Part shown: piece by piece, positions 1 through 9,772 of the stretch
How positions within the stretch are numbered: position 1 is the stretch's first letter
Layout: each line of letters begins with the position of its first letter
Origin: Thiohalocapsa sp. PB-PSB1
GTDB taxonomy: Bacteria; Pseudomonadota; Gammaproteobacteria; Chromatiales; Chromatiaceae
NCBI GenBank assembly: GCA_016745215.1
Contig: CP050890.1
Location: 3,968,001-4,032,000, forward strand
Length of the DNA stretch: 64,000 bases
Direction of reading: 5' to 3'
The notes under the pieces: generated by a model
Database searches by the model: none
Told to the model about the DNA's origin: nothing
The model's input: the letters and a program-made list of their open reading frames with translations, nothing else
Program-made: the position numbers and the translations under genes

Positions 1-317
1 CCCCATTCCAGCGCGCTGGTCAACCGCATCGTCTGCACGAACTTTGCTAACCAGCGATATCCTGGTAATTGCTGCCAGATGGCGATGAAAGCAGGCACAC
101 CGGAGATGAGTCGACCGTCGGGCGCACACACATGCAGGCGGCGCATCGCGGTTTCTGTATCCAGACCTGCCTTGGCAAGCTCCTCGGGAGCCTTGGTCAG
201 ATCCACCCAGCGGACTTGGTGCTGGCGGTCGATGCGTCGGTAATGCGCAATTTCTTTGCTACAGAGCGGACAGCCACCATCATAATAGGTTGTCAGTCGG
301 ATATTGGAATCAGCCAT
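1..317 (-). CDS. Thiol-disulfide oxidoreductase DCC family protein (DUF393), 3' end beyond window
   Basis: The reading frame starts at 317 (ATG on the minus strand) and is open to the window edge, so about 105 N-terminal residues are visible. They contain YYDGGCPLCSKEIAHYRRID, the DCC/DUF393 signature with a CxxC pair close to the N-terminus, followed by the WVDLTKAP stretch and the hydrophobic ..GVPAFIAIWQQLPGYRWLA.. helix usual for the family. Family members are small thioredoxin-fold proteins of about 120-140 residues with a presumed redox role; the substrate is not known. It is divergent from the lipoprotein gene at 440, with about 120 bp between the starts. The family call rests on the motif and is firm; the function is inferred. 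Confidence 0.85.
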   Translation of the reverse strand, partial: MADSNIRLTTYYDGGCPLCSKEIAHYRRIDRQHQVRWVDLTKAPEELAKAGLDTETAMRRLHVCAPDGRLISGVPAFIAIWQQLPGYRWLAKFVQTMRLTSALEW

Positions 318-439
318 TGGATATCTCCGGTGGTGAGGTTCATTGCACACAGGAGTTAAGATTGCGCCATCCCAGGCGCAGTCAAGTACCCTTGACGAAG
401 ACCAACAACTCGCTCCAGGCCCCGGACCGAACGACATTG

Positions 440-1303
440 ATGAAAGCCCGCCTACTGCTACTGATCGCCGCGATTGCACTCTTACTCTACGGATGTTCCA
501 GCGTCCGGCTTGCCTACAACACAGCCGATTTTTTCATTGAACGCTACGCCGATGACTATCTTGGTTTGGATGGCGCACAAATGGAACGCTGGTCGCCGAC
601 GCTGGAGACAACCTTGGCGCAGCATCGGGAACAGGAACTGCCCTACCTGGCGGCATTCTTCGATAGCGCGCAAAACGACGCCCGAAAAGGCTTCGACGAA
701 ACCGACGTCACATGCTTGCTGGATCAATTTCAGACCATCTATCAGCGACACTTCCGGCTGGCCGCGGTAGCCGCCGGGCCATTATTGGCGGGTCTCGACA
801 AACAACAAATCGACGCACTGGAACGTACCTTTGATAAAGAGGCACGCGAAGATGCAAAAGAAAATGCCCCGTCAAATATAGCCAGACGGAATCGCAAACG
901 TGCCGAACGCTATTTAGAAAACCTACAATGGTGGATCGGCAAGCCGAGCGCCTCACAACGCGCCATCGTGCGCGATGTGACCGCGAGCATGCCGGACACG
1001 GGCAGTTGGTATGCCTATCGCGATGCCAAACGCCAAGAACTGATCGCGCTGTTGCGCAATGGCGCATCGGCGCAGCGCATCGAGCGATTCCTGAACCACT
1101 GGTTGGTTGATTATCGGGACATGCCCGCCTCATTGCAGCGCGCCCGACAAGATCTTCGCCAAGGCTTCACCGAGCTGCTGGTGCGACTGGATGCATCCCT
1201 GGACGAGGATCAGCGACGCAAATTCATCAATCGACTGACCCGACTGCGAAGTGATTTTATGGCATTACAGCGACGTCCACGTATGGCCGCAGTCGACTGC
1301 TGA
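440..1303 (+). CDS. DUF6279-type lipoprotein
   Basis: A 287-residue protein. I take the ATG at 440 because it begins a clear lipoprotein signal peptide (MKARLLLLIAAIALLLYGCS, lipobox LYGC at about residues 16-19); the longer frame upstream adds implausible sequence. After the lipidated cysteine comes SVRLAYNTADFFIERYADDYLGL, the typical start of the DUF6279 family, then a long, charged, mostly helical region with no catalytic motif visible. It is probably an outer-membrane-anchored periplasmic protein of unknown role. It stands alone, divergent from the DCC-family gene. The family assignment is from remembered sequence character and is moderately firm; no function can be stated. Confidence 0.75.
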   Translation: MKARLLLLIAAIALLLYGCSSVRLAYNTADFFIERYADDYLGLDGAQMERWSPTLETTLAQHREQELPYLAAFFDSAQNDARKGFDETDVTCLLDQFQTIYQRHFRLAAVAAGPLLAGLDKQQIDALERTFDKEAREDAKENAPSNIARRNRKRAERYLENLQWWIGKPSASQRAIVRDVTASMPDTGSWYAYRDAKRQELIALLRNGASAQRIERFLNHWLVDYRDMPASLQRARQDLRQGFTELLVRLDASLDEDQRRKFINRLTRLRSDFMALQRRPRMAAVDC

Positions 1304-1787
1304 AAAAGATCATCTACAACACATGATTAAGGTTTCTTGATTCTTAGGTAGGTGGGTGGCGGGTAGGTAGTTCAATTTGGCCGGTCCTGGCTTGGCCCTA
1401 CTCACACAGTTTCCCTGCATCACCGACTGAACTGTATTCAGCTATATATCAACGCCTTACGCCCTCCGTCTATCCATGCGCTGCACACAGATCTGCAGGA
1501 GCGAAAAGTGCGTGAAGAAGGCCAAATTGAACACCCTAGGTGGCGGGCCAGGTAGGGGCGTTATTATTTGTTTGCTTGCGCTCGCGTAAACCAGCATGAA
1601 TATGCCACCCCCCTCCCCCCAAGTAACTGCCCTTCTTGGGATTTTTAGAAATCAGAAAACTTCAGCACATGATACAGCTGATAAACGCTGATCGCCGCAT
1701 CTACCTCGGCAATCCTTAGGCCCTCTGCGCACTCTGCGTGTCGGTAATCACACTCGATAAGTACCTCAATTGAATTATTTGTAAAAT
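1304..1787. other. Gene-free stretch between lipoprotein and IS630
   Basis: No convincing reading frame is visible. The sequence includes short G-rich direct repeats around 1348-1370 and 1538-1560 and a fragment (about 1719-1745) resembling the dispersed CTCTGCGCACTCTGCG repeat found elsewhere in the window. It probably contains the downstream edge of the neighbouring insertion sequence, but I could not find a clean terminal inverted repeat. Confidence 0.4.
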
Positions 1788-2753
1788 TCAATTAGAAAAA
1801 TCAATTCTATATTCATTCGGTCCAAATGAATCAATGATATTTCTCAGGGCCGCCCTGAGATTGGATATGCTTTCATAAGCCGAAATGGGTATCCATTCGT
1901 ATTTGATTTTTCTCCACAAAATTTCGATCAAATTCAGTTCCGGTGAATATGTGCACAGAAAGTAGAGCGTCATGCCCCGGCGATCCCATTCCTCCATTTT
2001 AGCTGCTACAGCCTTGCTTCTATGAATTGAAGCGTTATCCAAAACCACAACTGCGGGACGTTCGAGGCTCTCGCAGAATTCGTCCATGATGTCGATCACG
2101 ACATCGCTATTCACAGATCCTTCCTGTTCGAAAGCTGCGAGTTTATCACCCGTAGAATTCATGAAACCCAAGATGTTGATCCGTTTCGAACGGGAGGCGG
2201 GAATACCCAAGGTGCCGTCTCTTCCGATATCTTGCCAAGCGTATGGCACATACGGATCCAAGCTCAATCCGGACTCGTCGAAGTAATACAAGTCGAACTC
2301 GCCTTCGCAAGCCATGCTCCGTAACTCCTCCAGGTCCGATTTCGTCCGCTCGCGCTCCTCTTCATCGGGCTTCCCTTTCGGTATTTTTCTTTTTCTTTTC
2401 CATACTTTACCGTGTTTTTTCAGAATCTTGCGCAATGTTTCGACATGCGCCTTCTTACCGGTTCGTTTTTCCACCTCTTCGGCCAATTTGCGTAGCGAAC
2501 GCGGTTCCTTTTCGAGGCATTCCAATATGATGTTTTCTTCTTCCCGGGAAAAGAGCGGTTTGGCTCCGCGTCCTTCGAGATCGTATAGCCCGTCGATTCC
2601 TTCGGCGACCCAACGCTCGGCCCAGTTGCGAACCGTATTCGTATGTACTCTTAAAATCTTTGCAACTTCATCGAACCTTTTGCGATCTTCGAACAGAAGC
2701 AGAATCGCATGGGCGCGATTGCGCACATGAGGAAGCGCTTCGCTTTTCATCAT
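1788..2753 (-). CDS. IS630 family transposase
   Basis: A 321-residue transposase, the normal size for IS630 members. The N-terminal third is a helix-turn-helix region (RVHTNTVRNWAERWVAEGIDGLYD); the C-terminal part is the DDE_3 endonuclease with the three acidic residues in YFDESG, VVLDNASIHRS and SPELNLIEILW. The frame is intact, so the protein may be active. Its DNA is noticeably more AT-rich than the neighbouring genes, a sign of recent arrival. IS630 elements transpose into TA, with preference for CTAG; this matters because several small elements in this window are flanked by CTAG. The exact ends of the IS were not found. Confidence 0.93.
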   Translation of the reverse strand: MMKSEALPHVRNRAHAILLLFEDRKRFDEVAKILRVHTNTVRNWAERWVAEGIDGLYDLEGRGAKPLFSREEENIILECLEKEPRSLRKLAEEVEKRTGKKAHVETLRKILKKHGKVWKRKRKIPKGKPDEEERERTKSDLEELRSMACEGEFDLYYFDESGLSLDPYVPYAWQDIGRDGTLGIPASRSKRINILGFMNSTGDKLAAFEQEGSVNSDVVIDIMDEFCESLERPAVVVLDNASIHRSKAVAAKMEEWDRRGMTLYFLCTYSPELNLIEILWRKIKYEWIPISAYESISNLRAALRNIIDSFGPNEYRIDFSN

Positions 2754-3160
2754 GTGGCCTTGTTCATAACTCCGACCAACTGACGAGCGGGTGCTTGTGG
2801 CGTTTCCGTAAGACTTTGGTTATAAAGTTAAAATACTGGGGCGTTCGAGGCTAACCCCAAGCCTTGGCCGAGCTTATGAACAAGGCCCATCATGTTGGTG
2901 AGTTGATCGATATCGTTTTGAGACAATGTGCGATTCTCGATGTTTGCGTATTCCATCGGATTGATTCGGATTTCTATTGTGCTGAAGTGAACTTTTGTTT
3001 TTCAAGGAAACTGCATTTTACCCTATTTTGCTATATCGAAACAGAAAAATAGAGACCGATTAAAAGAAAGAATTAGTTCTCAATTCGATACTATTGACTT
3101 GATTTATTGATATTATCATTTTAAATCATTCTTATTAATACAATCTATTCTATTGGGGTA
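2754..3160. other. AT-rich spacer with a 14-bp inverted repeat beside IS630
   Basis: The stretch is AT-rich against a GC-rich background. GGCCTTGTTCATAA at 2756-2769 recurs inverted as TTATGAACAAGGCC at 2874-2887, with weaker matching extending outward (CATCATG-like sequence on both sides). This could be a stem with a loop of about 100 nt or part of an element end. A 62-codon frame at 2864-3052 is not convincing. The truncated end of the membrane-protein pseudogene meets this foreign-looking DNA near 3150-3170. Confidence 0.4.
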
Positions 3161-3590
3161 CTTATGATCGTACAGATACCAGGTCCAGTACCCTCCGGTA
3201 ATCACAGCCCCCAGGATACCGCCCAGCACGAATGTCGTGTAACGCCAGGGCGAAAGCTGCCATAAGCGCCAGCCCAACAACAGCGTTAATCCCATTGCTA
3301 ACGCGTATGCGGCGCAGGTCAGTTTCAGGCCGACGGCGGCACCTAAACAAAGCCCGCTTAGAAAAAACCTGTTGTTCCCTGCCGCATAAAGCGCCAGCAC
3401 TCCGGCAAGAACAAAAATGCTGCAAAATACAGCAATTCCCGCTGTGTACGAGCGGGATCGCCCGAGCGCGGCGCGAGCGTGTGTGGAAACCGCACAGGCG
3501 AACACAGGCTTCGCCACGAGACGACGCTGTTGTTCTGGCTGGCTGTTTGGTTACCCTCAAGACGTTCTTCAAGCACATTCGTTCACGGCC
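3150..3590 (-). pseudogene. Membrane protein (GT87-like), internal fragment downstream of the IS4-like element
   Basis: On the minus strand this stretch encodes hydrophobic segments such as GIAVFCSIFVLAGVLALYAA, then ...FFLSGLCLGAAVGLKLTCAA... and a conserved-looking ...GGYWTWYLYDHKYPN..., after which the homologous character stops abruptly. It looks like the continuation of the truncated gene at about 5020-5470. The insertion sequence at 3596-4936 separates the two halves, and a second event near 3160 removed the rest. The intact relative would be a multi-pass membrane protein of the GT87/DUF2029-like mannosyltransferase type. The family name is tentative; the interruption is clear. Confidence 0.6.
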
Positions 3591-3595
3591 GTCGA

Positions 3596-4936
3596 CTAGG
3601 AGGTGTCAGGCGGCAAGGGCAGCAGTGGCGGCTGGATAATGGAGCGATAGAGCGTGTCCCAATCGGGAATCAGGCAGAGATCGAAGCGCGCACGCAGTTT
3701 GCGCCACAAGCGCGTCTTGCTCTGCGCCGCCGTTAAGGCGGCCTGGAACAGCCGGCAGCCGCGCTGTTGGATCTGATCGATCAGAAACGCCAGCATCATC
3801 AGATGCATGAGCACGGTGCTGAGGTTGTTGTTGCCGTGACCGAAGTTGTGCTCGAAGTGATAGCCTTGGTTCTTGAGGGTGTTGAAGGTTTCGTTTTCGA
3901 CTTTCCAGCGTGCGCGGGCTCCTCGCATCAGCGTCATGAGGTTGCTGTCATCAATGGTGAAATCGGTGACCCAGGAGAAGTGGGTGACCTTGCCGTCCGG
4001 GGTGTGTTCCCAGTACTCGAGGAAATTGACCTCGAGGTCGAAGTTGGACTCGTTCAGCGGTGCGCCGTTGAGATAGCGGAAACGGTGACGTACCCCCTCG
4101 GCGTCGGTGAACTCGACCTCGCGCGTCTCGGGCGTGGCGGCTACCCAATCGAACAAGTAGGTGTGATCGTTCTGCTTGGCGCCGAGGATGAAGCGCAGAT
4201 CGAGTGCCTGCAACTGGCGGATGTGCGGGGCATTGGAAGCGAGGCCGTCTTCGACGACGATCAGCTTCAGATGCGGATGCGCGCGGCGCAGGTCCGCCAG
4301 CAGGCGCTTGGCGGCGTTGCGCTCGCAGTCATTCTTGCGCGCGCCGTCTTGCTTGAGGATCGGCTCGGGCGCCAGCGGGAACACCTCGCTGTGATCGGGG
4401 TGTACCAGCACCGCCCCGAGCATCTGGTGGTAGTAGGTGGTGGTGCCATTGCGGTGGTGCTTCTCCCCGCACTGCGGGCAATGCACGTTGGAGGAGGAGA
4501 AATACTCGGTGCCATCGAGTGAGAGCAGGTAATGGCCGTCAAGGTATTCAAACCCCTCCAGCCCCTTGCCGCGTTGCAGGTCTGCAAACAGCGCCTTGTA
4601 CAGCGGGAGCAACTGGCTCGGATCGAATGCATCGAGACGTTCGCGAAAGCGCGTGTCGCTTGGTGCCCGTTCGATCCCGTAGAGCGCGTGCAGATTCGCC
4701 CGCGTGGTCTCTTCCCGACTGTCCTGCTCGAATTGCAGCAGCGAAGGATACTTCAGCCCGAACAACGCCAGTCCCGACATCAGATAATCGACCAGCGTAA
4801 TCTTGCCATCGCACGGGTCGGGAATCTTCGCAAAAAACCGCCGCGCCTTGTTCAGCAGCCCGGCGGCGCTGAGTTGTTTGCGTGAAATCGGAGCACTCAT
4901 CAACATCTGCCTCTCAGCCTCGAGTATGTGCGACAT
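3596..4936 (-). mobile_element. IS4-like DDE transposase (insertion sequence)
   Basis: An intact 446-residue transposase. Visible features are an N-terminal region ending LVDYLMSGLALFGLKYPSLL, a first catalytic Asp in LLSLDGTEYFSS, a Cys-pair CPQCGEKH knuckle, a second Asp in LIVVEDGLASNAPHI, and the catalytic Glu in RARWKVENETFNTLKNQGY followed by FGHG. This DDE layout with a long beta-strand insertion before the Glu is typical of IS4-like/DDE_Tnp_1 enzymes. It disrupts a membrane protein gene whose halves lie on either side. The terminal inverted repeats and target duplication could not be defined by eye; the element probably extends a few tens of bases beyond the frame on each side. Confidence 0.88.
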
Positions 4937-5019
4937 TATACCGATTCAGCCACGAAGTTTACGAAGAACTATTTTCGAAGCTTCGCCAACACGATGTTTT
5001 CAAAGCAGAATTTTTTTCA

Positions 5020-5470
5020 TCGGGAATTGCTGGCAAAATACGTCGCTGAACGTGGTCCCCACCTGAGACAAAAAGATCGGACCAGACAATGCGCAGATCA
5101 CCGCCGACAGCGAAATCCAGAGCCTCCATTGCAGAGATCCTGAGCGCGTGATTGCCAGCGATAAGAACAAGATCAAGACCGCGTTTAAGCCAGCTAAAGC
5201 GCCTAGGCCGGCTGTCGCAAACATCGGCGACCAGGATTTGATCATGATGTAGGCTGGAACCAGCACGATAGGATTTGTCCAGCTTTGTATCTGCGCTGGC
5301 GCAATGTCCAGGAATGTGGTGCCATTCAGCATTGCATAAACAGCCCAGTAATGATAGTTGCGCAAATCCCAATTGGCATCCACACCAGATAGCAGAGCAT
5401 AAACCGTGGTAAAAACGATCGCCAACAAAGCAATCCCTGTACTGGTTTGCCGAAACCTTGTTATTTGCAT
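5020..5470 (-). pseudogene. Membrane protein (GT87-like), N-terminal fragment disrupted by IS
   Basis: The gene starts at 5470 with MQITRFRQTSTGIALLAIVF, a transmembrane helix, followed by GVDANWDLRNYHYWAVYAML and FLDIAPAQIQSWTNP, the aromatic-rich periplasmic loop seen in multi-pass sugar-transferase-like membrane proteins, and two further hydrophobic helices. The homologous character ends at about ...SQVGTTFSDV..., just before the insertion-sequence flank, and continues in the fragment at 3150-3590. The product is therefore broken. It precedes no other gene on this strand. The enzymatic family is uncertain; the truncation is well supported. Confidence 0.65.
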
Positions 5471-5488
5471 TGCCGGGAGCTCCCAATC

Positions 5489-7462
5489 TCAGGGCAACAA
5501 TTTTGCAGCATACTCGCTGATGTCCTGCGCATCGCAGCGCTTACAGCCAGGGGCAACGGTGTCTTGGGTGAGCACCGCTCCGCGATAACCAAATAGGTAG
5601 CGGATCAGCAGCTGGCCGTCAGTCAGAGCATTGAGCGATTCATCCGCATCAAGATCGAATTGGCCCTTGACCTGCTCAATGCGCGCATGGATCGAGTCAT
5701 GATCGCAACGAGTACAACCCGGCGCAATGGCGGCCTGCACCAGTGCCTCGTCGCGGTAACCGAGCAGGTAGCGGACGATCAGCAGGCCGTCAGTCAACGC
5801 ATCAGCAGTTCCGTCTCCATCAATGTCAAGAGCACCGCCGGAGAAACGCCAATCAAGACAGGTTCCGGGAGCGTCATCCTCGATAAAGCCTTGGTATCGG
5901 CCCATCCAGTAGGGCAGCAGAAAATCGATGCCAGGGAAAACCAGACGCCTTGTGCCTTCGCTATAGAGATTCCACGGCTGGCGTTCCCAGATGAAACTGG
6001 CTGCCGCGCGCTGGTCAACGTTCGCCGCCACCGTAGAGAGCCCCGGGCAGGCAGGGTCTTGCGGGTAGAGACCGCGCAAATCCAGGGTAAGCGAAAGCTG
6101 TGGAGCCGGCGGGAACAATCGCAGCTGAGCGACATGCGCATCAATGATGCCGCCAAGCGCATCCTCTGCCGGCGCTTGCGAAGCATAGCTGAAGGCGAAA
6201 TGTACGTTCTTGTGAGTAGCCACGGCGTTCCACAACGCATCGCGCAGCACTTTGCGCTGCACCCAGCCGCGCCGCGCCGGGTCTGTTTCGAGACGCGCCC
6301 AGCTGAATGCCGGTAAAAAGGCGATGTTCAATCCAAAGTAGCCATCACCGCAGCGATTCGTATTACGCCAATCCACAGCGATACCGAGCCAGTCGCTGGC
6401 ATGCTGTTGGTAATGCGCAGCGATGGCTGCACGGCGTCCGGCATAAGCGGGGATGCCTTCGGTTACCTGCAATGCAATGGTGAATGCCGCGGCAAGCTGG
6501 ATCGCCTGGGTCGGCAATTGGATATCGGGTAGCCAGCCCAAACCAGGGATGTCACGCAGAATCGCAGACGGTTTCGGCCAGAACGGGACCAGTCCGCGCG
6601 CATCCACGTCGAACGAGTCAGGGTCGATCTCAATAATCGGCTTGCCATCGTCGGTCTCATCATCGGTGTACACCACATGCTCTAGTTCAACCCGGTTGGA
6701 CCACCTGATTCCACCGAGCCAGATCTCGACCTCACGGGATTCGCGACGCATCAATTGCTCGACGAAGGTGACGATGTCGCTGCGGATCAGCTCACGCAGC
6801 TGCGGATCATCCGTGGCCTGGTAGGCCAGGGAATAACCGAGCAGAACACCCTGATACTGATCGCGACTGACCCGCCCGCGCCAATGCCAAATACCGCCAT
6901 TAAAAGGCACGTCACGCTGCACCTCGTCGTCGTCTGCCGGTAGCGCCGCCAATACTGGCGCTGGACTCTCCGCGGGCGCCGCATAACGGGCCAGATAGCC
7001 CGGATCACCGGAAATAGTCCACCATCGATGTAAGGTCTGCACGGTCTTGGCGATCTGCTCGGCCGCGTCCGGCGCATCGGTCGTCATCAGACGCAATGAC
7101 TCGGCGGCCAGATACACCCCGGTCCAGATGGCCGAGTCGCGCCTGCTCACGTACAGAGCGACCTGGTCCAGCGCATCGTCGGTAAACACCGCGCCCATCA
7201 CGCCGCCAACCGGCATCAGTCGTTCCCGCAGCCAGGCGGTATGCACCCGCGCCCGGTTATGCAAATGACCAGAACCATCCCAGGGTTGCGCTTGCCAGCT
7301 CGAGGTATTGCTGTCCCAAAGCTGACAGGATTTGCCATCCTGCTCCGCGCCCAGCCTGCAGGTATCAGCGCATTGAGCTAACAGATCGGCAGCACCGAGG
7401 ATCAGCAAAACTGTCAGTGCGGCGCGCAGGCAAGAATCGAAGCAAGAATAGAAATTAGGCAC
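5489..7462 (-). CDS. Secreted protein with paired dockerin-like Ca-binding repeats
   Basis: A 657-residue protein with an N-terminal hydrophobic segment (ALTVLLILGAADLLAQC) that looks like a signal peptide. The central 500 residues are rich in Trp and helices and resemble a helical glycosidase-like or lyase-like barrel, but I recognise no catalytic motif. The C-terminus carries two similar units, ALDIDGDGTADALTDGLLIV and FDLDADESLNALTDGQLLIR, each followed by RYLxGYR and a CxRCD motif: the DxDxDG EF-hand-like loop of type I dockerins. Such repeats bind calcium and, in cellulosomes, cohesins. No cohesin gene is visible here. It is the last gene before the IS-disrupted locus, and it is probably exported. 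Confidence 0.65.
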   Translation of the reverse strand: MPNFYSCFDSCLRAALTVLLILGAADLLAQCADTCRLGAEQDGKSCQLWDSNTSSWQAQPWDGSGHLHNRARVHTAWLRERLMPVGGVMGAVFTDDALDQVALYVSRRDSAIWTGVYLAAESLRLMTTDAPDAAEQIAKTVQTLHRWWTISGDPGYLARYAAPAESPAPVLAALPADDDEVQRDVPFNGGIWHWRGRVSRDQYQGVLLGYSLAYQATDDPQLRELIRSDIVTFVEQLMRRESREVEIWLGGIRWSNRVELEHVVYTDDETDDGKPIIEIDPDSFDVDARGLVPFWPKPSAILRDIPGLGWLPDIQLPTQAIQLAAAFTIALQVTEGIPAYAGRRAAIAAHYQQHASDWLGIAVDWRNTNRCGDGYFGLNIAFLPAFSWARLETDPARRGWVQRKVLRDALWNAVATHKNVHFAFSYASQAPAEDALGGIIDAHVAQLRLFPPAPQLSLTLDLRGLYPQDPACPGLSTVAANVDQRAAASFIWERQPWNLYSEGTRRLVFPGIDFLLPYWMGRYQGFIEDDAPGTCLDWRFSGGALDIDGDGTADALTDGLLIVRYLLGYRDEALVQAAIAPGCTRCDHDSIHARIEQVKGQFDLDADESLNALTDGQLLIRYLFGYRGAVLTQDTVAPGCKRCDAQDISEYAAKLLP

Positions 7463-7601
7463 TTTGCATCATTGAGCTTTCGTTGCTGCTCGAGTTTGTA
7501 CTCGTGAGCCTGGGTTCGACAAGCGCTGTACAGCAACCAGGGCGACCTCGCAAACGACACCGATTGCTTTTACATCTCCGCACCGCCCCCGATTGACCCA
7601 T

Positions 7602-8348
7602 TCAGCGCCCCTTCCCAAGACGAAAAAAGGGGATTGGATGTGGCCGCTGGCGTTCACGGATGTGGCCATGCAGCCGATCAACCGAGGCTGCGAGCCCTTC
7701 AAGCCGACTCAAACAAGACGCATGCTCGTCAACCAGCTCTTGCACTCTTTGTTGCAGCTTGGCGTTTTCCTGCAACAGAGAAGCGATCCTGTCGGCATCC
7801 TTGCTTGTGCCTGTGCGTAGGTTGTCGATCTCCGCGCTTGCATGCTCGATCTCGTCCTGTTTGCGCTGGCTTTCCTGCTCGCTGTCCTGGAGTCGCGCAT
7901 TGGCCCGGGTCAACGCGTCTTGCAAGGTCTGGATCTCCGCCTGCTGATGACTGCGGCTAACGCGCAGATCCACGACCTGTCTCTGGCTCTGAGCGTATTC
8001 TGATTCCAAGGCATCAAGGTGCGCCTTACAGACTTGCAGCGTTTGAAACTCTGAGAGTAGCTCCGTCTGGGTGCGTTGCGCTGCCTCATACTTGGCAACA
8101 AGCACTCGATTCTCCTCCTCGGCAAGCCCCGCCGAGCGCGCCTTTTCCTGAAGCTGTCCGTGCAGCGTCCCCAGCGTCTGGCGCGCCACTTCCAAGTCTT
8201 GGTCCCGGATAGCAAGCTCGCTCTCGAGTCGGCGTCGCCAGGCACGTTCGTCGTACTCGCCACTCTTGCACAGATAGCGCCCCATCAGCCACCCAATCAG
8301 TGTTGCCGCAACCAAAGCCAGCGCCAGTTCGATAATGAGATGGCTCAT
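7602..8348 (-). CDS. Membrane-anchored coiled-coil protein
   Basis: About 248 residues from the ATG at 8348; an in-frame GTG at 8354 overlaps the TGA stop of the upstream OmpA gene, so translational coupling is likely. One N-terminal transmembrane helix (LIIELALALVAATLIGWLMG) is followed by some 200 residues of continuous heptad-like, Glu/Gln/Leu-rich coiled coil and a short basic tail. The N-terminus resembles small envelope proteins that anchor a cytoplasmic coiled coil. It is the third gene of an operon with the DUF697 and OmpA-like genes, which suggests a role in cell-envelope organisation. No specific function can be named. Confidence 0.7.
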   Translation of the reverse strand: MSHLIIELALALVAATLIGWLMGRYLCKSGEYDERAWRRRLESELAIRDQDLEVARQTLGTLHGQLQEKARSAGLAEEENRVLVAKYEAAQRTQTELLSEFQTLQVCKAHLDALESEYAQSQRQVVDLRVSRSHQQAEIQTLQDALTRANARLQDSEQESQRKQDEIEHASAEIDNLRTGTSKDADRIASLLQENAKLQQRVQELVDEHASCLSRLEGLAASVDRLHGHIRERQRPHPIPFFRLGKGR

Positions 8349-8350
8349 GA

Positions 8351-9736
8351 TCACTCGACCTCCAAGCGATCAAACTCCACAAGGAATTCGATGCGCCGGT
8401 TTTTTGCTTGGCCCTCCGCCGTGTCATTGTTGGCAATTGGGCGTTCGGAGCCTCGACCCGAGGTGCTGATGCGGCTGTCGTCGATACCGCTGGCGATCAG
8501 TCTCAGGGCGACGGCTTCGGCGCGCTCTCGACTCAGGCGCAGGTTAGCCTCGGCCCCGCCGCGGTTGTCGGTGTGGCCAATAATGCTGATACGCACGTCA
8601 GGGCAGGATAAGGCGGTTTCGGCGAGCGACTGCAGTAACAAATCGCTGGCGGGGCCGATCTGCGCACCGCCCGTTGCGAACAAAATGGGGCTGCGCAGCA
8701 GTGCGTCGAAGTCCTGCTGGCAGCGTAGCGCATCGGCATCGGCCGCGGTCAGATCCAGATCAAGGGTATATCCGCGTTGCTCATACAAGCGCAGCCCAGC
8801 AAGGAAGCGATCACGTTGGGCTGTTGATGCCATGCTGCCGTGCAGGCGCAGGTGGCGATCTTCGAACTCCGCCTGCACGTCGATCAGCAGAGGAAGGGCA
8901 TCTACGACCATCATCACCCAATCCATCCAGCCGTCGGGGGCACCGTCTGCTTCTCGCAGCAGCAACTGCACTGGCTGCTTCGCATCGTTCACCGTAAGCA
9001 GGTCGCTCATGCGCCGGCGAGATGCAGCATCGGGCACATAGCCATCGATCTTCAAACCCGTTGCGTTTTTTGTAAGCTTCAGGGTATACGGGGTGACGTT
9101 GGCGATGACCTCGGCGTCAACCTGGTAACCGGATTGCTTCAGCGCCTGCAGCTCGGTAATAAATCGATCTCTGGACGCCGTCGAGGCCGTCAGTCCGGTC
9201 ACCACGAGCCGCTGATCGAGCAGCTGGGCGCGGGCCTCGACGAGTTCGGGGATCGCGGTAGCCAGCCAGGCAACCGCCTCAGACCAGCCTTCTGGGCTGC
9301 CGCTGGCGACCCTGATATCTTGTTCCAAAGTCGCCGTTGCGCGGCTCAATTGTGTGCGCAGATCCTGCAGGCTTGCCATATCAGGCATGTATCCGCTGAG
9401 CGTAAGGCGATCCGATTGCCACTCGAACGACATTCGGTAAGGCGAGACGGCACGCAATTGCATGTTATCGATCAGGCGGCGAATACCCGGCATGACCGAC
9501 AGGAGATTGCGTGCTGTCTTCTGGGCCTCGGAGCTTGGAGCCTGTCCACGCAACAGGAGGTCGCGACCCTCGGCCCGGACCTGAAGCCAGTCCAGACCCC
9601 GCTCTTGCAGATGCGCCGTGGCGACATCCTCCAGGGTTTCGGGGATGCGCCTGGCAAGACTTGGAATGGCAATGACATAGAGGAGGGCCAACAGAATCAA
9701 ACCAAGGGCCGAGACAACCAACGCACGCGCTCGCAT
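8351..9736 (-). CDS. OmpA family protein with N-terminal anchor and BON-like repeats
   Basis: A 461-residue protein. It begins with a transmembrane/signal helix (LVVSALGLILLALLYVIAIP), has a long central part with repeated segments of the form ...LTLSGYMPDMASLQDLRTQL... and ...LKIDGYVPDAASRRRMSDLL... that resemble BON/OmpA-linker modules, and ends in a standard OmpA_C peptidoglycan-binding domain (IIGHTDNRGGAEANLRLSRE, then NRRIEFLVEF). The conserved Asp and Arg that hold diaminopimelate are in the TDN...SRERA stretch. It sits between DUF697 and the coiled-coil gene on the same strand. A probable function is anchoring the envelope to peptidoglycan. Confidence 0.85.
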   Translation of the reverse strand: MRARALVVSALGLILLALLYVIAIPSLARRIPETLEDVATAHLQERGLDWLQVRAEGRDLLLRGQAPSSEAQKTARNLLSVMPGIRRLIDNMQLRAVSPYRMSFEWQSDRLTLSGYMPDMASLQDLRTQLSRATATLEQDIRVASGSPEGWSEAVAWLATAIPELVEARAQLLDQRLVVTGLTASTASRDRFITELQALKQSGYQVDAEVIANVTPYTLKLTKNATGLKIDGYVPDAASRRRMSDLLTVNDAKQPVQLLLREADGAPDGWMDWVMMVVDALPLLIDVQAEFEDRHLRLHGSMASTAQRDRFLAGLRLYEQRGYTLDLDLTAADADALRCQQDFDALLRSPILFATGGAQIGPASDLLLQSLAETALSCPDVRISIIGHTDNRGGAEANLRLSRERAEAVALRLIASGIDDSRISTSGRGSERPIANNDTAEGQAKNRRIEFLVEFDRLEVE

Positions 9737-9772
9737 TGACTCAGCTCTCCTGCTTCGGAGGACTGGGCCGAC

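Noticed and set aside
2864..3052. 62-codon frame in the AT-rich spacer
   Set aside because: No recognisable features, and it overlaps one arm of the inverted repeat; probably chance in AT-rich DNA.
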